DNA of 64,000 nucleotides from Ianthella basta. Lineage: Eukaryota > Porifera > Demospongiae > Verongiida > Ianthellidae. The position numbers and the translations under genes are program-made. Below, piece after piece: positions 56,101 to 57,609 of the stretch. How positions within the stretch are numbered: position 1 is the first letter of the stretch; each line of letters starts with the position of its first letter. The stretch spans positions 1,779,280 to 1,843,279 of the forward strand of contig OZ025881.1 in the NCBI GenBank assembly GCA_964019415.1. Direction: 5' to 3'. The notes under the pieces were generated by a model that saw only the letters and a list, made by a program, of their open reading frames with translations, did no database searches and had not been told where the DNA came from.

Positions 56101-57609
56101 GGTTCCATCCAGGATGCAAGATTGGAGTGGGTGAGTGGGAGCTGCAGTTCAAAATTCAAAGAGTATATTATACAGTAGGTAGTAAGCCTGGGACGAATGC
56201 TAAAATGTGGCTTTGAATATTCGTTCCAAATAAGCAGCGAATATTCGGATATTCGGAAATGGATGGAAAAAGGTAATGGATGACTTCCTGTATTGGCCTG
56301 GGTATGCAATGCCTTATGCAAACATTGCGGTTGCCGAGTCAGCTCTTTGTCTGGCTCATACCTTTGATGTCACCTTGTGTAAACATTGCAGTTCGCTTCC
56401 AAAGAGCCTATGCAAACGGGCCCGAACCAAGCGTACTGGAAATACTTCCACGTGTCCGATTTACCACTGCACTCGCCACCAGAACGTCCGCTGCCGTCTC
56501 CTCCACTGGCCATTTCATTCAGTGATATGTACAGCGCAGTTACAGGTACGTGTAAACACCATCGTTCGACTATCGAACAGTTTAATGAGCTGACAAGAAT
56601 GCCGAGCGTGTACGACTTCAGGTATCCTTTGTCATTATTATCAATGTCTATTAACACAGGAGGCGCGTAGTCTAGTAAGTGCTTCCCGTGAACCGTTCCA
56701 CTGTAAAGGAGTGGTTCGCTGCAAGCTTGTCAACGCTTCATTCTGCCTTTGATTCCGCATGGCAACAGTTAATATATATGCGAAGATATGTGCATACTAC
56801 ACATATAATAACAATAGTAAAATAAGAACGAATATTCGACACTTAAAAATACATTCGAATATCTGGTTAACATTCGAATATACCGAATATTCGGACATTC
56901 GTCCCAGGCTTAGTAGGTAGGCCTCAAGGGGATCTGGGATCATGCCTAAAGGAAATTCTGATAAATTCTGATGCCATCTGAGAGGTACAAACGCATTTTC
57001 CCACTTTTATGCCACTTTGTCATTGCAAATAGCAATCATTTTGGGTTGGAAAGTGGGGGAGAGGGGAAGGGGGGCAGCTTCCCTTTCCCCAGCAGAGTGA
57101 ATCCTGATAGTGTACAGACCCCACTCCCATCCCTACCTACCCACCCACCTTGTCATTCAGGCCACTCTTTATCCTTGACCTAAGCTGTTGTCTATCACCC
57201 TTCAACTCAGAAGCAAGGTCTTTCACTGCAGCACACATGGCATCAGGCTGAATCAGCAAGGTTGCATCTATCATGCTCCCCCACCACAGACATAGGATCC
57301 AGATGACGAATGTCTCCATTTCTGCACTGGAGTCCTCAAAGCGGCTAGCAGCTGTTGCCAGAAATTGTACACCCTGCATCCGCAATGCAAGCATAACTTA
57401 AAGCACACTCCACAAACTTTCACCCAACTGAACAATCCACGCCCACCTCTTTCAGGATCTTTGCTATATCCTTGCTGGTGCTAAGACTATGAAGACATTC
57501 ATTTGCAGTCTTGTGTGGGTCAAAGCATACTGTGTGTGAGTGGTCAAGGAACTGCACAAGCTGTGACTTGTCTTGAAAAAGAGTTCGTGCCAGTAAATCC
57601 ATCAGTGAC
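164..57609 (-). CDS. RNF213: RNF213-like giant AAA+ ATPase/E3 ligase gene (partial, about 50 exons)
   Basis: RNF213 (mysterin) is a giant cytosolic protein with an N-terminal stalk, a dynein-like AAA core and a C-terminal E3 ubiquitin ligase. It acts in lipid-droplet, antibacterial and vascular biology. The call rests on ordered blocks across many exons: P-loops GETGVGKT and GAPGSSKT, Walker B segments VFLDEINT and VFMDEAGL, the HPTIRYLKWDYGAL block, FMCSDFPED, FYANIAIG and PAPFLNRFEKY. All occur in family order on the minus strand. Exon edges were placed by reading frame plus GT/AG junctions; detailed coordinates are in the block entries. Roughly 2,900 codons are recovered, against about 5,200 residues in the human protein. 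The RING module is absent, so the gene continues left of base 1. The 5' end above 57.6 kb is unresolved. Family identity is firm; individual exon ends were not checked against transcripts. Confidence 0.9.
2318..3110 (+). repeat. Interspersed repeat family R1, copy 1
   Basis: About 0.8 kb in an RNF213 intron, repeated on the opposite strand at 46335-46966 and 59217-60046. One end is a short hairpin (CAAGTATTTCGAGTT pairing with AACTCGAACTACTTG). The other end reads CATACGAATACCTAAATCTG. Copies differ by point changes and small indels, so they are old. I see no transposase, which suggests a non-autonomous element. Confidence 0.8.
3275..4069 (-). CDS. RNF213: RNF213-like gene, post-core exons (2)
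   Basis: Exon 3741-4069 encodes LSDAEVKEDAAHILGQLSNL through DISEDSCVVVMVMVQWLVLY, ending at a GTAAGC donor. Exon 3275-3385 encodes RIPHWCLDSYLTHQSHFSLK, DLITNNMQQVSLSSTS. They follow the LNRFEKY exon after a 4.5-kb intron filled with LINE remnants and a foldback MITE. They have no catalytic motif and belong to the segment between the AAA core and the E3 module. Confidence 0.75.
4430..4683 (+). pseudogene. LINE reverse-transcriptase tail remnant
   Basis: A short frame containing KILKGKAPTYLIDTTTKSLS, then FTEYGRKAFTHQF and a stop. The order (K-I-L-x-G-x-A-P-x-Y-L, then a basic stretch, then R-K-A-F) matches the extreme C-terminus of many CR1/L2/Jockey-like non-LTR retrotransposons. The rest of the element is missing, giving a 5'-truncated insertion typical of LINEs. 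It lies in an RNF213 intron, antisense to the gene. Confidence 0.6.
5296..5339. repeat. (TG)n microsatellite
   Basis: An uninterrupted TG dinucleotide run of about 44 bp, just upstream of the LINE fragment at 5519. Confidence 0.97.
5519..6379 (+). pseudogene. Non-LTR retrotransposon RT C-terminus with zinc-finger tail
   Basis: An 286-codon open frame. Its N-terminal half has the post-catalytic end of a LINE reverse transcriptase: FPYLGSYVQNDCGMDVEINS, ICKASSAFQSLSRILW, KVRILNSVILPTLLYGLEST and RRLRFLGHLSRM. The catalytic YxDD palm motif is upstream and not recoverable, so this is a 5'-truncated element. The last ~60 residues form two Cys2His2-like fingers (C-D-H-P-G-C … H-x4-H; C-Q-F-C … H-x4-C), followed by a stop at 6377-6379. 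It cannot encode an active transposon. The frame is intact over its length, so the insertion may be fairly young. Confidence 0.8.
6454..6550. repeat. (TG)n microsatellite
   Basis: A nearly perfect TG run of about 97 bp starting about 75 bp after the LINE fragment's stop codon. It is probably the element's simple-repeat 3' tail, or an expansion next to it. Confidence 0.97.
6551..7530. other. Intronic sequence, no gene seen
   Basis: I find no convincing coding frame or classifiable repeat between the microsatellite and the MITE that starts near 7531. Confidence 0.5.
7531..8259. mobile_element. MITE-like element with inverted ends
   Basis: Left end 7531-7555 (TTATAGAGTGACTTGCGTGG then GCGGA) pairs with right end 8235-8259 with two to three mismatches. 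A further internal pair of AAAGAACGCTAG / CTAGCG-type sequences and a (CTAG)n run at 7923-7942 lie inside. There is no transposase frame. It is fused on its right to a second, much tighter hairpin at 8263-8418. Confidence 0.65.
8263..8418. repeat. Near-perfect 156-nt hairpin
   Basis: Positions 8263-8299 and 8382-8418 are exact inverted complements over 37 bp. Pairing continues inward with few mismatches (GGTGTGGGGGTC against GACCCCCACACC), leaving only a small loop. It is 150 bp downstream of an RNF213 exon, inside an intron. It could be a foldback MITE terminus; in the antisense transcript it would form a long double-stranded stem. Confidence 0.85.
8571..9395 (-). CDS. RNF213: RNF213-like gene, late AAA-core exons with FYANIAIG and LNRFEKY (2)
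   Basis: Exon 9024-9395 encodes INTIAAIRHAAVEGQTVLMS, SQTDDIHESFYDLFNQHFRR, then RFYANIAIGSHHKPCRVHKD and LPNTPAPFLNRFEKYCISHK. The F-Y-A-N-I-A-I-G, C-R-V-H and P-A-P-F-L-N-R-F-E-K-Y motifs are diagnostic for RNF213 and let me identify the gene first. Exon 8571-8846 follows (VHEFFDFVGESSFYGAQKGE to FIKVEELAM). The donors are GTGTGT and GTGTCT. There is no sign of stops or frameshift. Confidence 0.93.
9755..10420 (-). pseudogene. Retroelement-derived C-terminal fragment
   Basis: A minus-strand frame with one in-frame TGA near 10061. Blocks: LALWYKGQVCAQCKLFGFPT, YDSVLSVIYNFIV, ADLPGQSYCFPVHIAATD, then after the stop PDIVIWNDYHRTLVELTVPF, EDNFADAERW and a terminal stop at 9755-9757. This is the C-terminal module that follows reverse transcriptase in a class of retroelement proteins common in cnidarians and sponges, as I remember it. 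P-D-I-V-I-W … L-V-E-L-T-V is its signature. It lies between RNF213 exons, same strand, but is interrupted and unrelated. Confidence 0.6.
10448..10498. repeat. (TC)n(AC)n microsatellite
   Basis: Alternating TC run passing into AC/GCAC, beginning about 15 bp from the donor of exon 10512-10763. Confidence 0.95.
10512..10763 (-). CDS. RNF213: RNF213-like gene, AAA-core exon with FMCSDFPED
   Basis: This 252-bp exon encodes LRSTPTKLRQRSVIEILQKS through ETYDEVRYKLVIDPSEDDSL, LLLMYKILDPKKTRTFMCSD and FPEDSQLQK, ending at a GTTGGT donor. The D-P-S/T-D-D-S … F-M-C-S-D-F-P-E-D combination is a conserved RNF213 segment after the second active ATPase module. A (TC)n(AC)n tract lies just inside the downstream intron. 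The upstream intron is almost entirely the 4-kb inverted-repeat element described separately. Confidence 0.88.
11096..12130 (-). pseudogene. BEN-domain protein frame (broken)
   Basis: On the minus strand the frame runs from about 12130 with an acidic stretch (REVKEEIEEEVVSLSNVRVP) to LLEKWDELGNMISGTEA, an in-frame stop near 11793, then a proline-rich linker (SALPPVEPVLPHLPVYSYLP). A C-terminal block follows: MPRDILETVTHGCRSRRNLA, ARLAGKLFSLCKRAGSNCRG, NALNSHKVSGIYSVCMEHFP, EKGMRNVIDEACRR. That block has the helix pattern of a BEN domain (DNA/protein binding, found in chromatin factors and transposon proteins). It stays open to a stop at 11096. It may be the cargo gene of the surrounding inverted-repeat element. 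An unrecognised intron could explain the stop. Confidence 0.55.
13473..14354 (+). pseudogene. Tc1-like transposase, inactivated
   Basis: One frame with an in-frame TAG at 13914-13916 where the family has V-W-G-G (here V-*-G-G-I-S-R-Q-G). N-terminal helix-turn-helix: YECRRRISLWIQSNEKMTMT, TSWQTVKNTITRWQKTGDVR. Catalytic region: FTDEST (first D), GNDPKHKS (second D) and SPDFNPIKLVWGSLK, where the usual third acidic residue of N-P-I-E is replaced by lysine. The linker between HTH and catalytic domain looks shortened. The stop and the lost acid both make it inactive. It lies inside the larger inverted-repeat element in an RNF213 intron. Its own terminal repeats were not identified. Confidence 0.85.
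14978..16886 (-). CDS. RNF213: RNF213-like gene, second active AAA module after Walker A (5 exons)
   Basis: Exons 16732-16886 (LLFRDSELFPSMDPHFYQCS, then EVETVFQRAAKRQAGF), 15798-15850 (53 bp, VVFMDEAGLPEESHESLK), 15442-15558 (VLHKYLDSREVSFVAITNHL, LDAAKTNRAA), 15235-15353 and 14978-15140 (FKDFFGLRDFIHMIHYLRRE). V-F-M-D-E-A-G-L is the Walker B. F-V-A-I-T-N-H-L-L-D-A-A-K-T-N-R matches the family's sensor block, which ends in a conserved K-x-N-R. F-F-G-L-R-D-F is another family hallmark. The exon order and small introns are intact; a LINE tail lies in the 15851-16731 intron. Confidence 0.9.
16040..16640 (-). pseudogene. LINE 3' end remnant
   Basis: Broken minus-strand frames with TMKEVKQVLNDIAWREVREV, RCVEIECKRRRMMKLRGEQQ and MEDVKHFMCWCVFVAEERRE, MARLMNEIV. 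The C-x-x-x-x-D-V-x-H-F-x-x-x-C pattern is typical of the C-terminal Cys/His segment of craft-like LINE ORFs. Stops and frameshifts interrupt it. It lies in the 15851-16731 RNF213 intron. Confidence 0.55.
17164..18107 (-). CDS. RNF213: RNF213-like gene, module junction and second Walker A (3 exons)
   Basis: Exon 17978-18107 (HILIVQSQKLMRSFAADHLK to CVSQRDIQ), 44-bp exon 17772-17815 (RVFTLYQWLYRGYTK) and exon 17164-17547. The C-V-S-Q-R-D-I-Q plus RVFTLYQW helix is the lid end of the previous AAA module. Exon 17164-17547 carries RAVMVALGIVYYLRLDEKSR, then LLENLFCIIACCCTKTPLII and VGAPGSSKTLSFNLAL. G-A-P-G-S-S-K-T is an intact Walker A for the second active module (AAA4 in structural numbering). 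For 17978-18107 I chose the acceptor at 18107/18108 because it restores phase with the preceding exon; acceptors at 18060 and 18049 are possible but break the frame. Confidence 0.9.
18371..21015 (-). CDS. RNF213: RNF213-like gene, first active AAA module: body, Walker B and lid (5 exons)
   Basis: Exons 20690-21015 (AIKAPEDVMASYMQLL to FRDTQSSQ), 20333-20408 (ATAGLLFYLLRAQPIRTFYK, LNVHA), 19721-19827 (TPKDFSDFFQPIFEQGSDLL), 18828-18908 and 18371-18603. The 27-residue exon 18828-18908 is the Walker B region: VFLDEINTSSCMG, then VLVDRTFFGQ. Exon 18371-18603 has NVFIVAACNPHRGNS, a sensor-type segment, then YNVHRLHPTIRYLKWDYGAL, one of the most diagnostic RNF213 blocks. Together with the 22.1-kb exon this gives a complete, apparently functional ATPase module. 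A (CA)n tract of about 90 bp lies in the intron just upstream of the sensor exon. Confidence 0.9.
18659..18749. repeat. (AC)n microsatellite
   Basis: A pure AC run of about 90 bp in the RNF213 intron between exons 18371-18603 and 18828-18908. Confidence 0.97.
18909..19720. other. RNF213 intron, no further feature seen
   Basis: 812 bp between two exons. I see no open frame, hairpin or dispersed repeat. Confidence 0.5.
20471..20650. mobile_element. 180-bp Tc1/mariner-type MITE
   Basis: Ends TACAGTGCAACCTG (20471-20484) and CAGGTTTCACTGTA (20637-20650) are inverted repeats with one mismatch and begin and end with TA, the Tc1/mariner/pogo target. The interior has the CTCTATAG and CTCTGTAGAG palindromic units common in such MITEs. 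It lies between RNF213 exons 20333-20408 and 20690-21015, only 40 bp from the latter. Confidence 0.75.
21119..21824. mobile_element. 706-bp non-autonomous element
   Basis: Left end ATACCGTATAGCAGGAAATA and right end inverse CAAAATTTCCGCTATACGAT form imperfect 23-bp inverted repeats. The minus-strand frame inside (MEPSRRRYVERACGRDLLQV and so on) has no recognised domain. It sits in the intron upstream of exon 20690-21015. Confidence 0.6.
21980..22193 (-). CDS. RNF213: RNF213-like gene, Walker A exon of first active AAA module
   Basis: One exon encoding MLEIHERFECGIPVIIEGET then GVGKTALVEML and about 40 further residues ending EVEVASTV at a GTATGC donor. G-E-T-G-V-G-K-T is an intact Walker A with the invariant lysine and threonine. 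It corresponds to the first of the two catalytically competent AAA modules of RNF213 (AAA3 in structural numbering). The matching Walker B lies in the exon at 18828-18908. The intron downstream carries a MITE at 21119-21824. Confidence 0.92.
22465..24454 (-). CDS. RNF213: RNF213-like gene, AAA-core exons before the first canonical P-loop (6)
   Basis: Exons 24345-24454, 23888-24044, 23747-23804, 23319-23473, 22920-23041 and 22465-22591. Recognisable stretches include PFEVDSDVQLVCKYLHAY, VRMNPRMARPEQQTPVRFEH, LVYDVKDGGGCFHLIAINSE and ARKYLDKYLASALNLSL. The LVYDV-x-D and NLSxEE blocks match my recollection of the family segment leading to the first active ATPase module. The introns are small; one (23042-23318) contains a three-copy 52-bp tandem repeat. 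Confidence 0.82.
22739..22796. repeat. CA/CGCA-rich simple repeat
   Basis: Low-complexity CACGCACGCACACATGCGCA-type sequence in an RNF213 intron. Confidence 0.85.
23058..23213. repeat. 52-bp tandem repeat, three copies
   Basis: Units begin at 23058, 23110 and 23162 with GACACTAGCACTAAAGTATG (first unit has GACACCAG) and end CCCATTCTAAA. Copies differ by one to three bases. It lies within the 23042-23318 RNF213 intron and accounts for over half of it. Confidence 0.95.
24768..25250. mobile_element. Palindromic MITE, about 480 bp
   Basis: Arm 24770-24925 and arm about 25085-25245 are inverted complements over roughly 160 bp (for example GTCAACTGCTTACAGTGAGG against CCTCACTGTAAGCAGTTGAC). The spacer is about 160 bp and contains AGTTGTCGAAACGTTTGGCT. 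There is no coding frame of note. It lies in the RNF213 intron 24455-25692. Confidence 0.85.
25693..27652 (-). CDS. RNF213: RNF213-like gene, early AAA module with degenerate P-loop (5 exons)
   Basis: Exons 27621-27652 (a 32-bp microexon, EVNKLPPKLQE), 27293-27521, 26863-27038, 26464-26622 and 25693-25791. Exon 26863-27038 begins GDGKTHYIRRKMKSSQ, a P-loop-like element, followed by QLTIAINESFSAA and NVLYFSFTLLPPS, a block I associate with the non-canonical AAA module before the two active ones in RNF213. Exon 26464-26622 carries FFLGYVEDPSSG and LNWACYFE. Exon 25693-25791 is very acidic at its start (EEEEELEKSLEKFVEEL). The upstream intron (27653-38180) is over 10 kb and filled with mobile elements. 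Confidence 0.85.
26060..26290 (+). mobile_element. tRNA-derived SINE-like copy
   Basis: Contains a good RNA polymerase III B-box (AGTTCAAATCC, 26138-26148) about 50 bp downstream of an A-box-like TGGTCTGGAG. The following body (GGCCATGGCAGAAAG … GTAGCTTTCTGGCTAAAGGT then TCCCCACAT) recurs at 63600-63800. It lies in the RNF213 intron 25792-26463. Confidence 0.6.
26790..26852. repeat. 31-bp tandem duplication
   Basis: Two near-identical units (ACTGCATACATTACAAAGTA then AAG.ATGGAG) immediately 3' of exon 26863-27038. Confidence 0.9.
27653..28599. other. Start of the 10.5-kb RNF213 intron, no feature recognised
   Basis: Minus-strand frames around 27983-28456 (for example SSPPLSGHIPVKNDPWVQRA) are open but broken by stops and match nothing I know. 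They may be scraps of the Helitron-like sequence that follows. Confidence 0.4.
28600..29572 (+). repeat. Repeat family R2, copy A (about 1 kb)
   Basis: Shares its full length, in the same orientation and order, with 31945-34428 (copy B) apart from a 1.4-kb insertion in B. Shared anchors: AGTGAGAGGTGACAATTTGT, AGCGATTATATCTTATTGGA, CTAGCTAGCTCTCCTAAAGA. The 3' end is a hairpin, 29472-29562 (AACACCTCC … GGAGGTGTT, with GCTTATAAATCAGCGACATC pairing to GATGTCACTGAT). Confidence 0.85.
29890..30210 (-). pseudogene. Helitron helicase fragment
   Basis: Minus-strand frame SLIYSWYDFVKDYTRDPQQG, KCGYRQLTKPCILNHKLFDP, SNESQKEDYFKE. The S-W-Y-D-F-V/Y … R-x-L-x-K-P … N-H-x-x-F-D-P … E-D-Y-F order resembles the segment of Rep/helicase proteins of Helitrons just before the helicase C-terminal part. 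The frame after it (IIGIPAQVQETLYPQ) is unrelated and ends at 29892. It is a small scrap, not an element. Confidence 0.45.
32534..33959. mobile_element. 1,426-bp element with perfect 25-bp inverted ends
   Basis: Positions 32534-32558 (CACAGGGTAGTTATAACATG then AAACC) are exactly complementary to 33935-33959. It interrupts repeat copy B between GATCCAC and ACCATACTG; copy A has the uninterrupted GATCCA(N)4GCTGTCC at the same place, which supplies the empty site. A 2-bp AC duplication is possible. A 119-codon frame at 32793-33149 has no recognised domain. A GC-rich tandem array occupies 33275-33560. Confidence 0.9.
33275..33560. repeat. Degenerate GC-rich minisatellite
   Basis: Many imperfect units of CACTCCACGCGCTGTCT / CTCCACGCGCTGCCTAACT type, about 17-20 bp. 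They lie inside the 1.4-kb inverted-end element. Confidence 0.85.
35340..36023 (-). pseudogene. Unrecognised broken ORF, convergent with the P-like gene
   Basis: A minus-strand frame from 36023 (MDYMQQSIVEKKVKSGKQLD, EEDANMLFRVYGAQLHSMIE, CILVVECGGRVFPKKCLIPF) reaches a stop near 35679, resumes in the same frame (EECSQFGTKMFDELYACLAM, QDDYPAFITALQMEVL), hits another stop near 35505 and resumes (NAKKKILQLKEGHSTDVS). So it was once about 220 codons or more. No domain recognised. It may be a second gene of a mobile element. Confidence 0.4.
36200..38015 (-). pseudogene. Penelope-like retroelement (RT + GIY-YIG), inactivated
   Basis: Fragments in order on the minus strand: KRIPVREIVAAVEGGLKRLD (about 37.93 kb), DKNIVIAQANKGNTTIVYNE, IPRLYRLPKVPK, LRPTVSFINSSTS, then an open frame 36750-37151 with YQHTFGMAMGSPVSVMVADL and WKMYMNNTLSALP, and STSVFHKKTHTDCYLDFSSH. 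Downstream: NGYPRTLINQAEDLL, then AYIGQTSRTLDQR and LTSENVAQSVVAEHAI, VLDSHPHHTQRCTLEAWHI, the GIY-YIG endonuclease. This RT-then-GIY-YIG order is specific to Penelope-like elements. The catalytic Y-x-D-D is Y-M-N-N here, and several stops and frameshifts intervene. It lies in the 10.5-kb RNF213 intron, same strand as the gene. Confidence 0.85.
38181..41937 (-). CDS. RNF213: RNF213-like gene, stalk/linker exons (8)
   Basis: Exons 41330-41937, 40730-41174, 39790-40608, 39375-39701, 39174-39281, 38747-38974, 38426-38641 and 38181-38347. They encode about 960 residues of mostly helical sequence without nucleotide-binding motifs, the expected position of the stalk and dynein-like linker ahead of the AAA ring. 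The 819-bp exon 39790-40608 is the largest in the gene (RFPQALKDTESF to GVKLK). The final exon includes EEELFLFFQRTL, which resembles the start of the first AAA module in the family. Introns here are about 85-170 bp. Every exon is bounded by a GT donor and AG acceptor. A (CA)n microsatellite sits in the intron at 41.2 kb. Confidence 0.82.
41228..41306. repeat. (CA)n / CACG simple repeat
   Basis: Low-complexity CA/CACGCA repeat in the intron 41175-41329. Confidence 0.95.
42060..42415. repeat. Inverted pair of short SINE-like units
   Basis: About 100 bp at 42060-42160 (read on minus: CAGTGATCAGTGGTTTAGTT, GCCAAAGGGTC) recurs in plus orientation at 42311-42410 (CAGTGACCAATGGTTCAGTT, GCCAAAGGGTC), with about 80 percent identity. 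The GGTTNAGTTGNCAAAGGGTC pattern followed by TCTGGAGGTTGCTGGCTCC looks tRNA-like. A ~150-bp spacer separates the units, so the whole can fold back. Confidence 0.5.
42408..42482 (-). repeat. Terminal fragment of repeat family R1
   Basis: TTTTGGGGTGCCGAAG and TATTGTTTTCAGATTTAGGT then ATTGATATGGCTTCATG match the end of R1 copy 3 (59217-59285) in the same orientation. It may be the missing end of copy 2 (46335-46966), displaced by the foldback element. Confidence 0.65.
43885..44335. repeat. ~145-bp tandem repeat, three copies
   Basis: Units share CACACAGTGCAAGTTGCAAT at about 43885, 44034 and 44180, then GCAGTATATG and CCAGTGCAAGTTGCC, then GAGTGCAGGTAGAGTGTTTG. Each unit also contains an (ACC)n run. 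They form the left half of the foldback element's centre. Confidence 0.88.
44620..44825. repeat. ~28-bp tandem repeat in foldback centre
   Basis: About five units of AAAACTATTGCGCAACTGCG then ACGTACC, with variants, at 44620-44825. Confidence 0.88.
46335..46966 (-). repeat. Repeat family R1, copy 2
   Basis: Matches copy 1 (2318 onward) in inverse orientation from the hairpin end (AAGTATTTCGAGTTAAATAA complement) to about 46335, where similarity to copies 1 and 3 stops. The missing terminal ~190 bp is partly present at 42408-42482, on the other side of the foldback element. Confidence 0.8.
47116..47934 (-). CDS. RNF213: RNF213-like gene, stalk exons (2)
   Basis: Exon 47670-47934 starts WPKCESAYHKMFVEQIKASA and ends AWWFQEYV at a GTATGC donor. 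Exon 47116-47172 encodes REKETFTPLQEVVLSALAK and ends at GTGAGC. The two join in phase 0. If the first donor is not used, the frame stays open to a stop at 47520-47522 (…RIAE*), which would give a short C-terminus. The reading that continues into REKETFT fits the gene better. The segment is helical and acidic with no catalytic motif. Confidence 0.6.
48077..48430 (-). mobile_element. Non-autonomous Helitron-like remnant
   Basis: On the minus strand the 3' end reads GGCGGGTGTCTGCTAG, matching the CTAG-type 3' terminus at 52098-52112 (GGGCGTCCTGCTAG). The 5' part (TTGAGGAGATATCCTTCGAT) matches 51030-51055. It therefore looks like a deletion derivative of the same family as the element at 50900-52112. 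Confidence 0.55.
48460..48540 (-). mobile_element. tRNA-like SINE head with A and B boxes
   Basis: On the minus strand AGCTCAGTGG (A box, 48516-48525) is followed 33 bp later by GGTTCGATTCC (B box, 48473-48483), and CCAGG/CCTGG can form a T-arm stem. Spacing is that of a tRNA promoter, but I cannot close a full cloverleaf, so a tRNA-derived SINE or a tRNA pseudogene is more likely than a functional tRNA. Confidence 0.55.
48631..48770 (-). CDS. Possible RNF213-like exon
   Basis: On the minus strand a reading frame beginning KFGHRAIHPAVTILSSLPYI follows a plausible acceptor (CTATTGCAG) and ends YPMPSAEEM at a GTGAGA donor. The overlapping frame is also open upstream to about 48967, so the true frame is uncertain. 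The phase does not match the next firm exon at 47670-47934, so either an exon is missing between them or this is not coding. Confidence 0.3.
48980..50215. other. Non-coding stretch with a hairpin and (ATCA)n
   Basis: No gene seen. 49592-49678 is a hairpin (GTGACCTTTATT … AATAAAGGTCAC with AAGTGTTTGTTATTAT inside). A (ATCA)n run covers about 50082-50116. ACCGTATGGCACCAAATTTT at 49500 resembles the inverse of 8500-8532. Confidence 0.6.
50219..50862 (-). pseudogene. LINE reverse-transcriptase 3' portion
   Basis: Minus-strand frame to 50427: VTIEQARETVYLGVRLSENG, ESELEQRIGMAATTVWALRE, YKAVVVPTLVFGCEAWVLKK, VLKGVAGVTR, continuing after a break (RNEEIRKGLKQEAVVAQVKR). Y-L-G-V … R-I … V-V-P-T-L-x-x-G-x-E-x-W is the classic post-YADD region of craft/RTE-like LINEs. 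The catalytic palm is missing. Confidence 0.75.
50900..52112 (+). mobile_element. Helitron remnant with N-terminal ORF and CTAG end
   Basis: Includes the widespread 5' module (GACCGTCCGTCCGTCCG … CTCCCGCAGCGTGTGTGCGT), an ORF at 51397-51762, and a 3' end TGGGCGTCCTGCTAG at 52098-52112. The ORF has a repeated basic stretch (RRRREEQQEADRERE, RRRREEQQDADQRTS) and then GSGRVYLGPMTTVCRHCQAL, RFPNESLNC, the first Cys segment of Helitron proteins. Everything downstream (Rep, helicase) is missing. A 60-bp purine-rich tandem duplication lies at 51484-51603. Confidence 0.6.
52331..53433 (+). pseudogene. Integrase-core (DDE) transposase of an uncharacterised family, frameshifted
   Basis: N-terminus with a helix-turn-helix (RGRPPIEINLDDAKYLLSLG, MSRAKVADILGVTRQTLYNR), then a core: RPNEVWHTDGNYKFIIWRLV, VHGGIDGYSRTITFLRF, LPAKVRTEHGGDN, STHNERIEKLWRDVHRSVII, YCLHYIFVPRINQALLSFVE, GWNSHAVSMEGNQTP. 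The serine/acid-rich tail ends at 53433. This architecture is a retroviral-type integrase fold found as unnamed ORFs in fish, corals and sponges. Three frame changes (near 52590, 52700 and 52915) break it. The second acidic residue, usually the D of S/T-D-x-G, is E here. Between RNF213 exon groups, antisense. Confidence 0.75.
53434..54273. other. Non-coding, no feature recognised
   Basis: AT-rich sequence without a convincing frame or repeat. It may include the 3' end of the integrase-type element. Confidence 0.4.
54274..54518. mobile_element. Small inverted-repeat MITE
   Basis: CAGGCGCTTATTGAATGCAA (54274 onward) pairs with TTGCATTCGATAAGCACCTG (to 54518). Pairing continues inward (GGTCTGGCCTCGATATTGCT against AGCAATATCAAGGCCAGACC). 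About 245 bp, no coding frame. Confidence 0.75.
55166..55482 (-). CDS. RNF213: RNF213-like gene, stalk exons (2)
   Basis: Exons 55393-55482 (FKAKFEEDMKAMSLSQFVVY, ending PIIRME before GTACAG) and 55166-55266 (LVKKYLEGYQSKRRRVAA, ending IFFEK before GTGAGA). The first exon ends on a codon boundary and the second starts on one, so they join in frame. The sequence is charged and helical with no recognised catalytic motif. The next convincing exon is 7 kb downstream, beyond a Helitron, a LINE tail and an integrase-type pseudogene. Exons may therefore be missing between them, or these could belong to a separate upstream gene. Confidence 0.55.
56183..56912. mobile_element. 730-bp hAT-like non-autonomous element with 8-bp target duplication
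   Basis: Ends TAAGCCTGGGACGAATG (56183-56199) and its exact inverse (56896-56912) are flanked by GTAGGTAG on both sides (56175-56182 and 56913-56920). An 8-bp duplication is the hallmark of hAT (and P) insertion. Sub-terminal CGAATATTCG motifs repeat inside both ends, as is usual for transposase-binding sites. No transposase is encoded. It lies between RNF213-like exon groups. Confidence 0.93.
57149..57609 (-). CDS. RNF213: RNF213-like gene, most upstream convincing exons (2)
   Basis: Two exons at 57447-57609 and 57149-57373. The first encodes a helical segment starting SLMDLLARTLFQDKSQ and ends at a GTGGGC donor. The second starts GVQFLATAASRFEDSS and ends SGLNDK at a GTGGGT donor. They have no catalytic motif and fit the helical N-terminal stalk. 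Two weaker candidates lie further upstream, at about 58022-58110 (ISAAIQLGMKLDLPPEM) and 58869-58939 (SKGLVKWNSFIASE). Their splice phases do not join cleanly to the firm exons, so I leave them provisional. The start codon and promoter were not located. Placement in the RNF213 gene is by strand, spacing and style rather than by a diagnostic motif. Confidence 0.55.

Noticed and set aside
164..57609. Two separate tandem RNF213 paralogues
   Set aside because: Each diagnostic block occurs once and in family order, so a single gene is simpler. The 55-57.6 kb exons could still belong to another gene.
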